Shown here: positions 8,392 to 18,750 of the stretch, one piece after another | Layout of the letters: every line of letters begins with the position of its first letter | Position numbering within the stretch: position 1 is the first letter of the stretch | Assembly (NCBI RefSeq): GCF_014836335.1 | Contig: NZ_JACSRA010000022.1 | Coordinates: 1 to 64,000 of the forward strand | Source of the DNA: Clostridium cibarium | GTDB lineage: Bacteria; Bacillota; Clostridia; Clostridiales; Clostridiaceae | Direction: 5' to 3' | Length of the DNA: 64,000 bases | Program-made: the position numbers and the translations under genes | Notes under the pieces: generated by a model | Databases searched by the model: none | What the model was told of the DNA's origin: nothing | What the model saw: only the letters and a program-made list of their open reading frames with translations

Positions 8392-10134
8392 TTGCTGAAA
8401 GATTGCTTAGAGGTTTTCAAAAGAGAACTCAATGCTAAAGGAGAAAAGCTTATAACAGATACATATGTTCCAAAAGATGGGACTTATATTATTGTGGCTC
8501 CAACTAATGATGCCTATGAAATCAAGGAAATAGTACAAATAAAACAAGATAAGAAGGCAAAAGGAATAGATAAATCACATAGTTATTATAGCTATATATG
8601 TGAAAGAGATTATAATAGCAAACTAGTGGAAATGAATAAGCCAATTGATGGCAAAAAGGTAATACATAGTAATAACTATCTAAGCTTTTTTATAAAAAAA
8701 GAGAATTTGGCTAGTGGTAAATTAACTGATGAAATAATTGATAATTATTATAACGTTTTATCAAATCCGTATCTAAAATATACAAAGGAAAATGCAAAGG
8801 AAATATATAAATCTCTTGAAGAAGATGTTGGACAAGTAGATATTTCTTTGTTAGAAAATATTAAAACATGGATAAAGAATAATATTTTCAAGCTTGATGA
8901 AGAGATTATATCAGGTAAAGATTATCTAAAAATATTTTTTGATTATCCTATAGAAGATTATAAAAGAGAAGGTAAGAGGTATCTTATTCCTAATATCTAT
9001 AATAATAATGATTTTAATATAAAAATTGATAATACCATCTATGGTTTGCCAAATGATAATATGGGGCTAAATGCTAAAAAGCCTTACCTAGAGAATAAAA
9101 CAAGAAATGAAAAAGTACCATATCTAATTAATAATGATGAAGTGCTACTCCAAGGAAAATTCTTTGACTATTTATTAAATCTTGCATCTATTGGTAAGGT
9201 TAATATTTATATTAAGGATGAAATTAAGGGATATAATAATGGAGAATTTCCTGATAAAGATTTTCAAGGTATATTTTTAAGGCTTAAAAAAGGTAAAGAA
9301 GTAGAAATTCATGATTATGATGTTATAACAGAATTTAAGACCTTGTTATCTAAAAAATTTCACTTTAAAAATATCTTAGAATTAGATTTATCATCTAAAA
9401 ATGTCTCTGTAGAGAATTATGGTTTCATTTCTACAGTAAAAGATATGCAGGATATAATAAACATTGTATTTTTTTCAAAGTATTTAATAAATAATTACTT
9501 TACAGAAGCTTCTGATATGTCATTTAATGAAAGCTATATAAAGAATAATCTATTATTATCTAGAGAAACATTATTTAATTGGTTGTATAAAGGTATAGAT
9601 AATGGCGTGGAGGCAGTATTAAATAAAATTTCATTAAATTTGATTAAAGGTTCAGTAAATAACGGATATTTAAATAAAGCATGCCATCAATTTAACTTAA
9701 GATGGTCACTAAATAACTATTTTAAAGGAGGAAAGGATATGGCAGATATAGTTTATAATATAAAAAATTCTTTAAGAGAAAAAATTAATTCTTCAATTAC
9801 AGATAAATTTGAAAATGATGAAGAGTTTTATTTTGCAGTAGGTCAATCAGTGGGATTTCTACTTTCTAAAAGTAGAGGAAAAAAGAAACCACATTCTTTA
9901 GTAAATCCCTTTATTAATGCAAAAGACAATGATGTGATTAAAGCTAATTTAATAAAGTTATTTAAAAAGTACAGTTTTGATGAAAGTGTAAATAGCAAGA
10001 GATTTAATAATATGTATGCAATGATATTAGGTTACGAGCCAGAAGATAAAGTAAATCAAGATATAATTCTTGCAGGATATTTAAGTAATAACTTAGTTTA
10101 TGAAAGCAATAAGGAGGAAAAAAATCATGAATAA
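8392..10134 (+). CDS. cas8b: Cas8b (Csh1-type), large subunit of type I-B Cascade
   Basis: 580 aa. In type I-B systems this subunit recognises the PAM and helps recruit Cas3. Sequence divergence within Cas8 is large, and the assignment rests on length, position between cas6 and cas7, and the N-terminus (FKRELNAKGEKLITDTYVP) typical of clostridial Csh1. Starts with TTG at 8392, supported by AGGAGG (8376-8381) 10 nt upstream; the nearer GTG is out of frame with a stop. The 3' end overlaps cas7 by 8 bp. The C-terminal part (SVGFLLSKSRGKKKPHSLVNPFINA) may contain the small-subunit-like helical region. Confidence 0.88.
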   Translation: MLKDCLEVFKRELNAKGEKLITDTYVPKDGTYIIVAPTNDAYEIKEIVQIKQDKKAKGIDKSHSYYSYICERDYNSKLVEMNKPIDGKKVIHSNNYLSFFIKKENLASGKLTDEIIDNYYNVLSNPYLKYTKENAKEIYKSLEEDVGQVDISLLENIKTWIKNNIFKLDEEIISGKDYLKIFFDYPIEDYKREGKRYLIPNIYNNNDFNIKIDNTIYGLPNDNMGLNAKKPYLENKTRNEKVPYLINNDEVLLQGKFFDYLLNLASIGKVNIYIKDEIKGYNNGEFPDKDFQGIFLRLKKGKEVEIHDYDVITEFKTLLSKKFHFKNILELDLSSKNVSVENYGFISTVKDMQDIINIVFFSKYLINNYFTEASDMSFNESYIKNNLLLSRETLFNWLYKGIDNGVEAVLNKISLNLIKGSVNNGYLNKACHQFNLRWSLNNYFKGGKDMADIVYNIKNSLREKINSSITDKFENDEEFYFAVGQSVGFLLSKSRGKKKPHSLVNPFINAKDNDVIKANLIKLFKKYSFDESVNSKRFNNMYAMILGYEPEDKVNQDIILAGYLSNNLVYESNKEEKNHE

Positions 10135-11077
10135 AAGGGTTTGTGGAGTATTAGGAATTTCGTCAATTATGGCTAACTGGAATGCAGATTTTACAGGGTA
10201 TCCAAAGACAACATCAGCTGGGGAGACTTTTGGAAGTGATAAGGCTCTAAAATATCCAATGAAGAAGATGTGGGACAATGAGGGGAAAAAAGTTTTATAT
10301 ATAAAGTCAATGAAACTTTCTGAAAATAAGAAGAAAGAAACTGTATTGGCACCTAGATCATTAAAAGAACGTTATGAGCAAATATTTGAAGTAAAGAATT
10401 TAAAGGAATGTAAGGATACAAAGGAAGTATTAACAAATCTTTTTAAAGCAGAAGATGTAAAGAACTTTGGTGCAACTTTTGCTGAAGAAGGAAATAATAT
10501 TTCTATAACTGGAGCTGTTCAAATAGGACAAGGTTTTAATAAATATGATGGAACAGAACCAGAAGAACAACAAATACTTTCACCATTTAGAGATGCTTCA
10601 AAGGATAATGCAAAGCCAGATTCAGAAGAAGCTAAAAACTCAACTCTTGGAACAAAAATTGTAAGTAATGAAGCTCATTATTTTTACCCATTCACAATAA
10701 ATCCATTAGCTTATAAGGAGTTTGTAGAACTTGGTGTTACAGATGGGTATACAGAAGAAGATTATAATAATTTTAAGAGAACATCTTTAGTTTCTGCAAC
10801 GTCTTTTGCTACTAATTCTAAAGTTGGATGTGAAAATGAATTTGCTTTATTTGTTGAAGGTGAAGAGGATCTATATCTTCCAAATCTATCAGAATATATA
10901 GAGTTTGAAAAAGGAAATGACAAAAATATTATACAAATAAAGTGTTCAGATTTGATTAATTCTCTAGGAAGTAAGATAAAGAATGTTGAAATTTACTATA
11001 ATCCTTATACAACTGAGCTACAATCCGAACTAAAGGGAGCTAAGATCTTTAATATATTTACTCAAGAAGAGGTGTAA
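10127..11077 (+). CDS. cas7: Cas7 (Csh2-type), crRNA backbone subunit
   Basis: 316 aa. Forms the helical filament along the crRNA in Cascade. The N-terminus (VCGVLGISSIMANWNADFTG, then ETFGSDKALKYPMKKMW) is the signature of type I-B Csh2 proteins. The frame is open from 10100, but AAGGAGG places the start at the ATG at 10127, inside the last codons of cas8b, which implies translational coupling. Followed after 3 bp by cas5. Confidence 0.93.
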   Translation: MNKRVCGVLGISSIMANWNADFTGYPKTTSAGETFGSDKALKYPMKKMWDNEGKKVLYIKSMKLSENKKKETVLAPRSLKERYEQIFEVKNLKECKDTKEVLTNLFKAEDVKNFGATFAEEGNNISITGAVQIGQGFNKYDGTEPEEQQILSPFRDASKDNAKPDSEEAKNSTLGTKIVSNEAHYFYPFTINPLAYKEFVELGVTDGYTEEDYNNFKRTSLVSATSFATNSKVGCENEFALFVEGEEDLYLPNLSEYIEFEKGNDKNIIQIKCSDLINSLGSKIKNVEIYYNPYTTELQSELKGAKIFNIFTQEEV

Positions 11078-11080
11078 TTT

Positions 11081-11857
11081 ATGAACGCACTAAAATTTAC
11101 GCTGAGAGGTAAAAATGCTTTTTTTAAAAAGCCAGATGTTAATTCGTATCTATATTTTACTTATGGAAATATACATAAGGTAGCTTTATTAGGTATTTTA
11201 GGTGCAATTCTAGGTTATAGTGGATATAACAACAATAAGCTTAAAGATATGTTAGAGAATAAAGGTAAAAAAGCATCAAACACTAAAATATTTCCAGAGT
11301 TTTATGAAAGATTAAAAGAACTAAAGGTATCTATTGTGCCTAATAATAATGAAGGATTTATACCTAAAAAGGTGCAAAATTTCAATAATTCCGTTGGATA
11401 TGCATCTCAAGAACAAGGTGGAAATTTAATAGTTAAGGAACAATGGTTAGAAAATCCATCTTGGGATATTTATATTTTATTACAAGATGAAGAGGGAGAT
11501 AAAATAAAGGATTCCATTTTAAATAATAGAGCTATTTATCTTCCATACTTAGGGAAAAATGACCATTATGCTGATATAGTAAATGCAGAAATAGTGGAAA
11601 TTAGTGAATTAGATAATGGAAGTAAAATAGATTCGCTTTGTCCTAAAAGTCTTTTTCAAGTAGATATTGATAATGATGAAGAAGAGGATGAGGAGGATGT
11701 AAAACAATTTAAATATGAAGAATCATTACCAATAGGAATTAGTGAAGAAACAAATATGTATATATTAGAAAAGTTTTTATGTACAAATATGAAGATTATA
11801 AATAAAGATAAAGCTGAAATTTATAAAGCAAATAACAGGAATATAGTATTTTATTAG
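11081..11857 (+). CDS. cas5: Cas5 (type I-B), crRNA 5'-handle binding subunit
   Basis: 258 aa RAMP protein that caps the 5' handle of the crRNA in Cascade. The N-terminus (MNALKFTLRGKNAFFKKPDVN, then YFTYGNIHKVALLGILGAILGYSGY) matches the Cas5h/Cas5b pattern. An acidic stretch (DNDEEEDEEDVK) lies near residue 205. It starts at ATG 4 bp after the cas7 stop behind GAGGTG. Catalytic activity is not expected, because Cas6 is present. Confidence 0.9.
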   Translation: MNALKFTLRGKNAFFKKPDVNSYLYFTYGNIHKVALLGILGAILGYSGYNNNKLKDMLENKGKKASNTKIFPEFYERLKELKVSIVPNNNEGFIPKKVQNFNNSVGYASQEQGGNLIVKEQWLENPSWDIYILLQDEEGDKIKDSILNNRAIYLPYLGKNDHYADIVNAEIVEISELDNGSKIDSLCPKSLFQVDIDNDEEEDEEDVKQFKYEESLPIGISEETNMYILEKFLCTNMKIINKDKAEIYKANNRNIVFY

Positions 11858-11898
11858 AAGGAGGGGAGACCCTCCTTTAAAGTTAGGGGGGCAAATTA

Positions 11899-14448
11899 AT
11901 GTATTTTGATGAGATTGAAATTATTAAAGTTAATGAATTACTAAGTGATAAATTTAAATATTATGCGCATTTAGGGAGCAAAAAAAGTAATAACAAGGAG
12001 GAGTTATTTGACCATACTAAGTTATGCTTAAGATATTTTAATAAATTAGTAAAAGAAAAAAATATTGATTTAGTATTAAGAAATTTTGAACGTTTATATT
12101 TAGGCGGTTTAAGCTTGGAGGCAATCAAGTTATTCAAAGAATTATTTATAAACACTATTACACTTCACGATATGGGAAAAATTAATCCAATATTTCAAAG
12201 CAGAAAAATGGATAATGAATCTATTAAGTTTGATGAAAAATTTTGTGCAGTTGATACTAAACATTCTATTGTTTCATCAGTGTTATATATAGATTATTTT
12301 TGGAATAAAGTAATGACTTATCCAGCACAAGAGAAAAAGATACTTAGAACCTTTATGTTTTTAAATTCATATATAATCTCAAAACATCATGGAAGTTTAG
12401 ATGAATTCGTTAAATATATTGATAAATTTGATGAAGGAGAAGTAGGTTTTAAAGTTATAGATATTTTTACAAATACCTATAAAGAGATATATATAAAGGG
12501 ATTTAATTTAGAAGAAAGTAAAGTTAAGACGCAATGTAAAAATACAAAGAAAGTTTTAAAGAAATGTAATAGAGAAGAATCTATTTATCTTTATACCTAT
12601 GGTAAATTGTTATACTCACTGTTATTAGCAAGTGATTACTATTCAACTACAGAGTTTATGAATGGCGTAGAAATGAAAACTTTTGGTGGGTTAGATGATG
12701 TTTATGAGTTTTATGATATTTATAAAAGAACTGATGTAATCAAAAGTATAAGAAATTATGAAGAGAAACAATATGGTAGTAAAAAGCTAGATAATATAAG
12801 TGATATTAATATATTGAGAAATGAAATGTTCTTAGATGCAGAAAAGGTATTAATTGACCATATAGATGAAAATATTTTCTTTTTAGAAGCCCCAACTGGT
12901 AGTGGTAAAAGTAATGTATCCATGAATTTGAGTTTTAAATTAATTGAAAAGGAACCAACCTTAAAGAAGATATATAATATTTATCCTTTTAATACTCTTG
13001 TTGAACAAAACTTAGAATCATTTACAAAGATATTTGAGTGCAATGAAAAAATATTAAATAATATTGCTGTAGTTAACTCTATTTATCCTATAAAAACTGA
13101 TAAATATGAAGAAGAAAGTAATGAAGATTTCTATTCAAAATCATTGTTAGACAGGCAATTCTTAAATTATCCGATAGTACTAACTACTCATGTAAGTATA
13201 TTTGATACAATGTTTGGTGCATCAAAAGAGTCATCCTTTGGATTTCATCAGTTAGCTAATAGTGTAATAATTTTAGATGAAATTCAAAGCTACAAAAATG
13301 TAATATGGACAGAAATAATATCTTTCTTAAAAGGATTTTCAAAGATTTTAAATATGAAGGTAATAATAATGTCTGCTACATTGCCTAATTTAAACTTATT
13401 GTTAAAGTCAAAAGAAAATACGATAAATCTAATTAGAGATAGAGAAAAGTATTTTTCTAATCCACTTTTTAAAGATAGAGTAAAAGTTAGTTATGAGCTT
13501 ATGGATAAAGAAAACATATTGGATGAGCTATATACACATGTTAAAAAATCTAGTTAATTAAATAAAAAGATACTTATTGAATTTATAAATAAGCAGAGTG
13601 CCTATAACTTTTATAGAAGTTTAAAAGAGGATGAGGATTTTGATGAAGTTCAGTTAATGACAGGTGATGATAATACCATAGAAAGAAAAAGAATATTAAA
13701 GCTTGTTAAAGAGAAGAAAAGTATAATTCTTGTTTCTACTCAGGTAGTTGAAGCTGGAGTAGATATTGATATGGACATAGGCTACAAGGATATTTCAAAA
13801 CTTGATAGCGATGAGCAGTTTATGGGAAGAATCAATAGGTCATGTAAGAAAGATGGAACAGTTTACTTTTTTAATTTAGATAAGATGGAGAGTATTTATA
13901 AAAATGATATAAGAGCAAACAAAAGTCTTAGTCTATTAGATGAAAATATGAAGGAAATATTAGTTGATAAAAATTTTGAAAGCTATTATAAACCTGTTAT
14001 TGAAAAACTAAAAGAGGATTATAATGAGTCTTTTAGTGAAACTAATATAGAGGATTTTTTTGTTGAAATTGTAGGTAATCTGAAGTTTAAAGATGTAGAA
14101 ACTAGAATGAGATTAATAGAAGATGATAGATGGCATATGTCAGTTTATTTATCAAGTGAAATTAAAAAAGATGATGGAACAATTTTAGATGGAAAAGCTA
14201 TATGGGAAGAATACGAGGAATTATTAAAAGATAACAAACTGAGTTATTCAGAAAAGGAAGTAAAGTTATCTAGAGTAAGAAGTTTAATGAATAATTTCAT
14301 ATATGAAATAATGAAATGTGACACTTTCCCATATACTCAAAAGATTGGAGAGTTGTACTATATCGAAAATGGAGATAAGTACTTTGATGATGGAAAGTTA
14401 AATAAGGAAAGATTTATAAGTGGAGTGGGTGACTTTATAGAGATATGA
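11899..14448 (+). pseudogene. cas3: cas3 (HD nuclease-helicase) interrupted by an in-frame TAA
   Basis: Codon 553 (13555-13557) is TAA; the same frame then continues without a stop to 14448, giving 849 sense positions if read through. The first part (552 aa) has the HD nuclease (FDHT with H39, H90-D91, HH163-164), Walker A APTGSGKS (331-338), DEIQ (460-463) and SAT (492-494). The second part resumes with motif IV-like LIEFINKQSAYNFYRSL and holds STQVVEAGVDID and FMGRINR (motifs V, VI). The break falls between the two RecA lobes, so the first product cannot be a complete helicase. The ATG at 13657 has no ribosome binding site, so independent translation of lobe 2 looks poor. A single substitution (AAA, CAA or GAA to TAA) would explain it. 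A sequencing error or a natural split is possible but less likely. Confidence 0.85.
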
Positions 14449-14936
14449 TAAATGGAACATTAATAAATTATTATTTTCATTGCAAAAGACAATGCTATCT
14501 TCATGGGAATAGGCTTAACTTAGAAGATAATAGTGAACTTGTTAAAATAGGAAAGGCTATTCATGAAGAGAGAAGTGAAAAAACAGATAATGCAGAAATT
14601 GCTATAGAAAATATAAAAGTAGACAAGTTAACATCAGAATATTTAACAGAAGTAAAAAAATCAGATGCTGACAAAGATGCTGCTAAGTGGCAGCTTACAT
14701 ATTATTTAAAAGTGCTTAAAAATAAAGGGATAATACGTAAAGGTAAATTGGAGTTTGTTGAGAAAAATAAAAAGGACAAAAAAGTAGTATATGTAGAATT
14801 AACTGATGAAATAGAAGAAGAATTAGAAAATTATATAAATGAAATTAATGAATTACTATCAGGTGATAATATACCAGGTGTCTTAAACAAACCCAAATGT
14901 AAAAAATGTGCCTATTATGAGTATTGTTATATTTAG
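14445..14936 (+). CDS. cas4: Cas4, Fe-S exonuclease of spacer acquisition
   Basis: 163 aa. Trims prespacers and helps choose the PAM and orientation together with Cas1-Cas2. Visible: N-terminal Cys13/Cys17 and C-terminal Cys152/Cys155/Cys161 (PKCKKCAYYEYC) for a 4Fe-4S cluster, the PD-(D/E)XK element EVKKS and QLTYYL. Its ATG overlaps the cas3 stop as ATGA (14445-14448), a coupling arrangement. cas1 follows 9 bp later. Confidence 0.93.
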   Translation: MINGTLINYYFHCKRQCYLHGNRLNLEDNSELVKIGKAIHEERSEKTDNAEIAIENIKVDKLTSEYLTEVKKSDADKDAAKWQLTYYLKVLKNKGIIRKGKLEFVEKNKKDKKVVYVELTDEIEEELENYINEINELLSGDNIPGVLNKPKCKKCAYYEYCYI

Positions 14937-14945
14937 GAGGATTTT

Positions 14946-15944
14946 ATGGGAAGTACAAGATATATTACATCTATGGGAGAGCTTATACGAAAAGACAATT
15001 CTTTATGCTTTAGAAAAGATGGTAAAAATGTTTATATACCAATAGAAAATACAAAAGAAATATATTGCTTAAATGAAATAAGTATAAATACAAAGTTATT
15101 AGACTTCTTATCAACCAATAATATTGTTGTACACTTTTTTAATTATTATGAAGGGTATAGTGGAACTTTCTATCCAAGAAATCAGTACAATAGTGGAAAA
15201 CTCTTAGTGAAGCAAGTCGAAAAATTCAATAATTCTAGACTAGATGTGGCTAAAGCTATTGTTAGTGGTATAGGTGGAAATATTAGAGAAGTATTATATC
15301 ATTATTACAAACATAATAAAAAAGAGGTGAAGGGGACTATTGATTGGATAAAAAGTGAATTTTATAGAAGAGTAGATGAAAGCACAAATATAAAAGAACT
15401 TATGGCGACAGAAGGAGAAGTGTGGCAAAGATTTTATAGAGATTTTAAGAGCTTTTTACCATCGGATTTCATAATGAATAAAAGGGTAAAAAGACCTCCA
15501 GATAACCCAATAAACGCATTAATATCTTTTGGTAATACATTGTTATACACAAAAACAATTTCAGCAATTTATAGAACTCATATAGATCAGAGAATAAGCT
15601 TTTTGCATGAACCATCAGAAGGCCGATTTTCCTTAAGCCTTGATATAAGTGAAGTGTTTAAGCCAGTTATAGTTTATAGAACAATTTTTGATTTAGTGAA
15701 TAATAAAAAACTTCAAGTTGCAAAACATTTTGATAAGAAGGTTAATTATTGTCTCTTAAATGAAGAGGGGAGAAAAATATTTATAAATGCATTTGAAGAA
15801 AGATTAGAATCGGCATTTGAACATCCTAAACTTAAAAGAAGAGTAACCTATAGAACAGCTCTTAAATTAGATTGCTATAAGCTTATAAAATTTATTATGG
15901 AAGATAAAGAGTTTATTCCATTTAGAATTAAGGAGGGGATGTAG
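14946..15944 (+). CDS. cas1: Cas1 integrase (type I-B)
   Basis: 332 aa. Joins new spacers at the leader end together with Cas2. The expected metal-binding residues can be seen: Glu156 (ATEGEVWQRFY), His221 (SFLHEPSEGRFSL) and Asp233/Glu236 (SLDISEVF). TTAGGAGG lies before the ATG. The stop codon TAG shares its last base with the GTG start of cas2. The gene is full length, so acquisition appears genetically intact. Confidence 0.96.
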   Translation: MGSTRYITSMGELIRKDNSLCFRKDGKNVYIPIENTKEIYCLNEISINTKLLDFLSTNNIVVHFFNYYEGYSGTFYPRNQYNSGKLLVKQVEKFNNSRLDVAKAIVSGIGGNIREVLYHYYKHNKKEVKGTIDWIKSEFYRRVDESTNIKELMATEGEVWQRFYRDFKSFLPSDFIMNKRVKRPPDNPINALISFGNTLLYTKTISAIYRTHIDQRISFLHEPSEGRFSLSLDISEVFKPVIVYRTIFDLVNNKKLQVAKHFDKKVNYCLLNEEGRKIFINAFEERLESAFEHPKLKRRVTYRTALKLDCYKLIKFIMEDKEFIPFRIKEGM

Positions 15945-16234
15945 TGGGGAAAATAACAAATTACAATTATGCTTTTGTATTTTATGATGTAAATGAAAAG
16001 AGAGTTCAGAAAGTATTTAAGATTTGTAAAAAATATCTATCACACTTTCAAAAGTCAGTATTTCGTGGAGAGATGTCTCCATCAAAATTAATAAGTTTTA
16101 AGAAAGATATAAATAAAGTTATAGATAAGAGTGAGGACTTTGTTTGTATTATAAAACTTATGAACGATAATGTTTTTGGAGAAGAAGTCTTAGGTGTTTC
16201 GGCAGGATCAACAGGTGAAGACCTAATAATATAA
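15944..16234 (+). CDS. cas2: Cas2, adaptation complex subunit
   Basis: 96 aa ferredoxin-fold protein that bridges two Cas1 dimers. The first strand ends in FVFYDVNEKR (Asp15), and FRGEMSPSKL follows, both typical. Starts with GTG in the junction TAGTG shared with cas1, behind AAGGAGGGG. Its stop codon lies inside the first conserved element of leader 2. Confidence 0.95.
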   Translation: MGKITNYNYAFVFYDVNEKRVQKVFKICKKYLSHFQKSVFRGEMSPSKLISFKKDINKVIDKSEDFVCIIKLMNDNVFGEEVLGVSAGSTGEDLII

Positions 16235-16407
16235 ATTTACCAAGCTAATTTAGTTTCGCATTCATAGAAGCCTTAAGAAATAAGGGGTTTCATAATAATA
16301 TAAAAAATTATAGATTTATAATAGTGGGTTGGTAAATTTTTTATACAATGGCTCTATTACTGAAGTTGGATATGATATAATAAAGTAAGAATGAAGAAAT
16401 TACAAGC
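16235..16407 (+). promoter_or_regulatory. Leader of CRISPR array 2
   Basis: 173 bp between cas2 and the first repeat. It holds AAATTTACCAAGCTAATTTA (16233-16252, overlapping the cas2 stop), an inverted core TTGGTAAA (16329-16336), a hairpin near 16265-16291 (CCTTA/TAAGG), and the repeat-proximal TAAGAAT-N2-AGAA-N-TT block (16386-16400). The first element and TTGGTAAA match leader 1 in sequence and spacing. Confidence 0.75.
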
Positions 16408-18649
16408 ATTAACTATTAACATGAGATGTATTTAAATTTTAAATTCCTTATTGCATAATCTACTGCTTGCATATTAACTATTAACATGAGATGTATTTAA
16501 ATTATCGAAAAGTTCTGTAAAAGTAATATGTTCATATTATTAACTATTAACATGAGATGTATTTAAATTCGAAAAAATAATTTACAGGTACATTTAACGC
16601 TTTATTAACTATTAACATGAGATGTATTTAAATGCAAGTGTATATCTTTCACACATATTAAAATCATTATTAACTATTAACATGAGATGTATTTAAATAA
16701 AACATTTTTATTATCTAATTTTAAGAAATATTTAATTAACTATTAACATGAGATGTATTTAAATTGGGTTTACTCCTTTCTATATTCTTCTATCTGCAAA
16801 TTAACTATTAACATGAGATGTATTTAAATTATTAAGCGCCTACTTTCTTTTGACAACTTGTGCATTAACTATTAACATGAGATGTATTTAAATTTGTTAT
16901 GTGGAAGAAAAAAGAAGTTAAAGAGATTAATTAACTATTAACATGAGATGTATTTAAATTAAAGATATATGCAATGGAGTGTATAGTGTTATGAAATTAA
17001 CTATTAACATGAGATGTATTTAAATTTTTTATAATCTACAGCAAATTTGATATTATATAGAATTAACTATTAACATGAGATGTATTTAAATGTTATATAT
17101 CTTTTTGAACCGTCCTGTGCATCATATTAACTATTAACATGAGATGTATTTAAATAATCTACAAATTGCTTAACACATTATTGGTGTAAATTAACTATTA
17201 ACATGAGATGTATTTAAATAAGTGTTAGTGGTAGTAAACTTCATTATGTTTTTTTATTAACTATTAACATGAGATGTATTTAAATTAAGCTAATACATTT
17301 GCATAAAAAGGATTTTTAACATTAACTATTAACATGAGATGTATTTAAATTTAGGAAGTATGAGCCGGGCTGCCATATATGTGGATTAACTATTAACATG
17401 AGATGTATTTAAATCTTCCTCCTTTACTTAATAAATCCTAGTGCATTTAATTAACTATTAACATGAGATGTATTTAAATGTAAAATTCCAAACGATTGGA
17501 GATTAGAGAGATCATTAACTATTAACATGAGATGTATTTAAATCAATAATAGCTAAAGAAGTTCCGATTGCAATAAGATTAACTATTAACATGAGATGTA
17601 TTTAAATCTCTTTTTTCTGTTGTTTTAAGTACATAAATAAAATTAACTATTAACATGAGATGTATTTAAATTTTTTTCTAATAAATCTTGATAGTTTTTC
17701 TCTCTTTATTAACTATTAACATGAGATGTATTTAAATTTTGAAGCCACAGTTAATGATTTAGATGGTGAAAGATTAACTATTAACATGAGATGTATTTAA
17801 ATCTTGCCAATGCTTTAGATACTACATTGGATAACCTAATTAACTATTAACATGAGATGTATTTAAATGAAAATAAAGGAGAGGTTAAAATGGTAGAACT
17901 AAAAATTAACTATTAACATGAGATGTATTTAAATATTATGGAGAGCGATTTAGAGTATATACGAAAAGTAATTAACTATTAACATGAGATGTATTTAAAT
18001 AAGTTTTGCTGGAAAAGGAGGTACATATGGTTATGGATTAACTATTAACATGAGATGTATTTAAATTTAACTATATTGTTAAAGTAAACTGAATACCTTA
18101 TATTAACTATTAACATGAGATGTATTTAAATTGTACACAATATAATTTATGTGTATTAAGACATTTTATTAACTATTAACATGAGATGTATTTAAATTTT
18201 ATAGTAAAAGATAATGTTTTGAAACAACTTGGATTAACTATTAACATGAGATGTATTTAAATACATATAATTCCGCAGCTATATAACACTTCTAACGTAT
18301 TAACTATTAACATGAGATGTATTTAAATAGGTAGTGGTAAGAGTTGTTTTGCTATCTGTGAAGATTAACTATTAACATGAGATGTATTTAAATATATAAA
18401 TCAATACCAGTTCGTAAATTATTTTTTCATTAACTATTAACATGAGATGTATTTAAATGATGGAAAAGATATTAAATTTAGTGTAAACCCAGTATTAACT
18501 ATTAACATGAGATGTATTTAAATAAGCCAGCTGGAATTGTTATTGGAAGAGTAAAAGATTAACTATTAACATGAGATGTATTTAAATAGACTTGGATTTT
18601 TTCTTTCTGATTTAATATCACATATTATTAACATGCCACATATTTACCA
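16408..18649 (+). CRISPR. CRISPR array 2: 34 full repeats, 33 spacers, plus a decayed terminal repeat
   Basis: 30-bp repeats, all identical as read, run from 16408-16437 to 18558-18587 with spacers of 34-36 bp (mean period 65 bp). The repeat begins ATTAACTATTAAC and ends ATGTATTTAAAT, with G at position 16; it differs from array 1 at positions 7 and 16. A degenerate repeat follows at about 18620-18649, keeping TATTAACATG (18626-18635). The leader is on the left, next to cas2, so new spacers enter near 16438 and the decayed repeat is the oldest. The number of spacers and uniformity of repeats indicate substantial past acquisition. Confidence 0.98.
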
Positions 18650-18750
18650 TTCTCCTTAAAACTCACAAAATTTTTATTGCATTTAGCGCTTTAGTATGAT
18701 AAAGTATTAAATAAGTAAGAAACATAAAGCATATTTAAGGGGTGGCAAAA

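Noticed and set aside
13657..14448. Second half of cas3 as an independent helicase gene
   Set aside because: It is in the same frame as the first half, has no ribosome binding site before its ATG, and completes helicase motifs missing from the first half.
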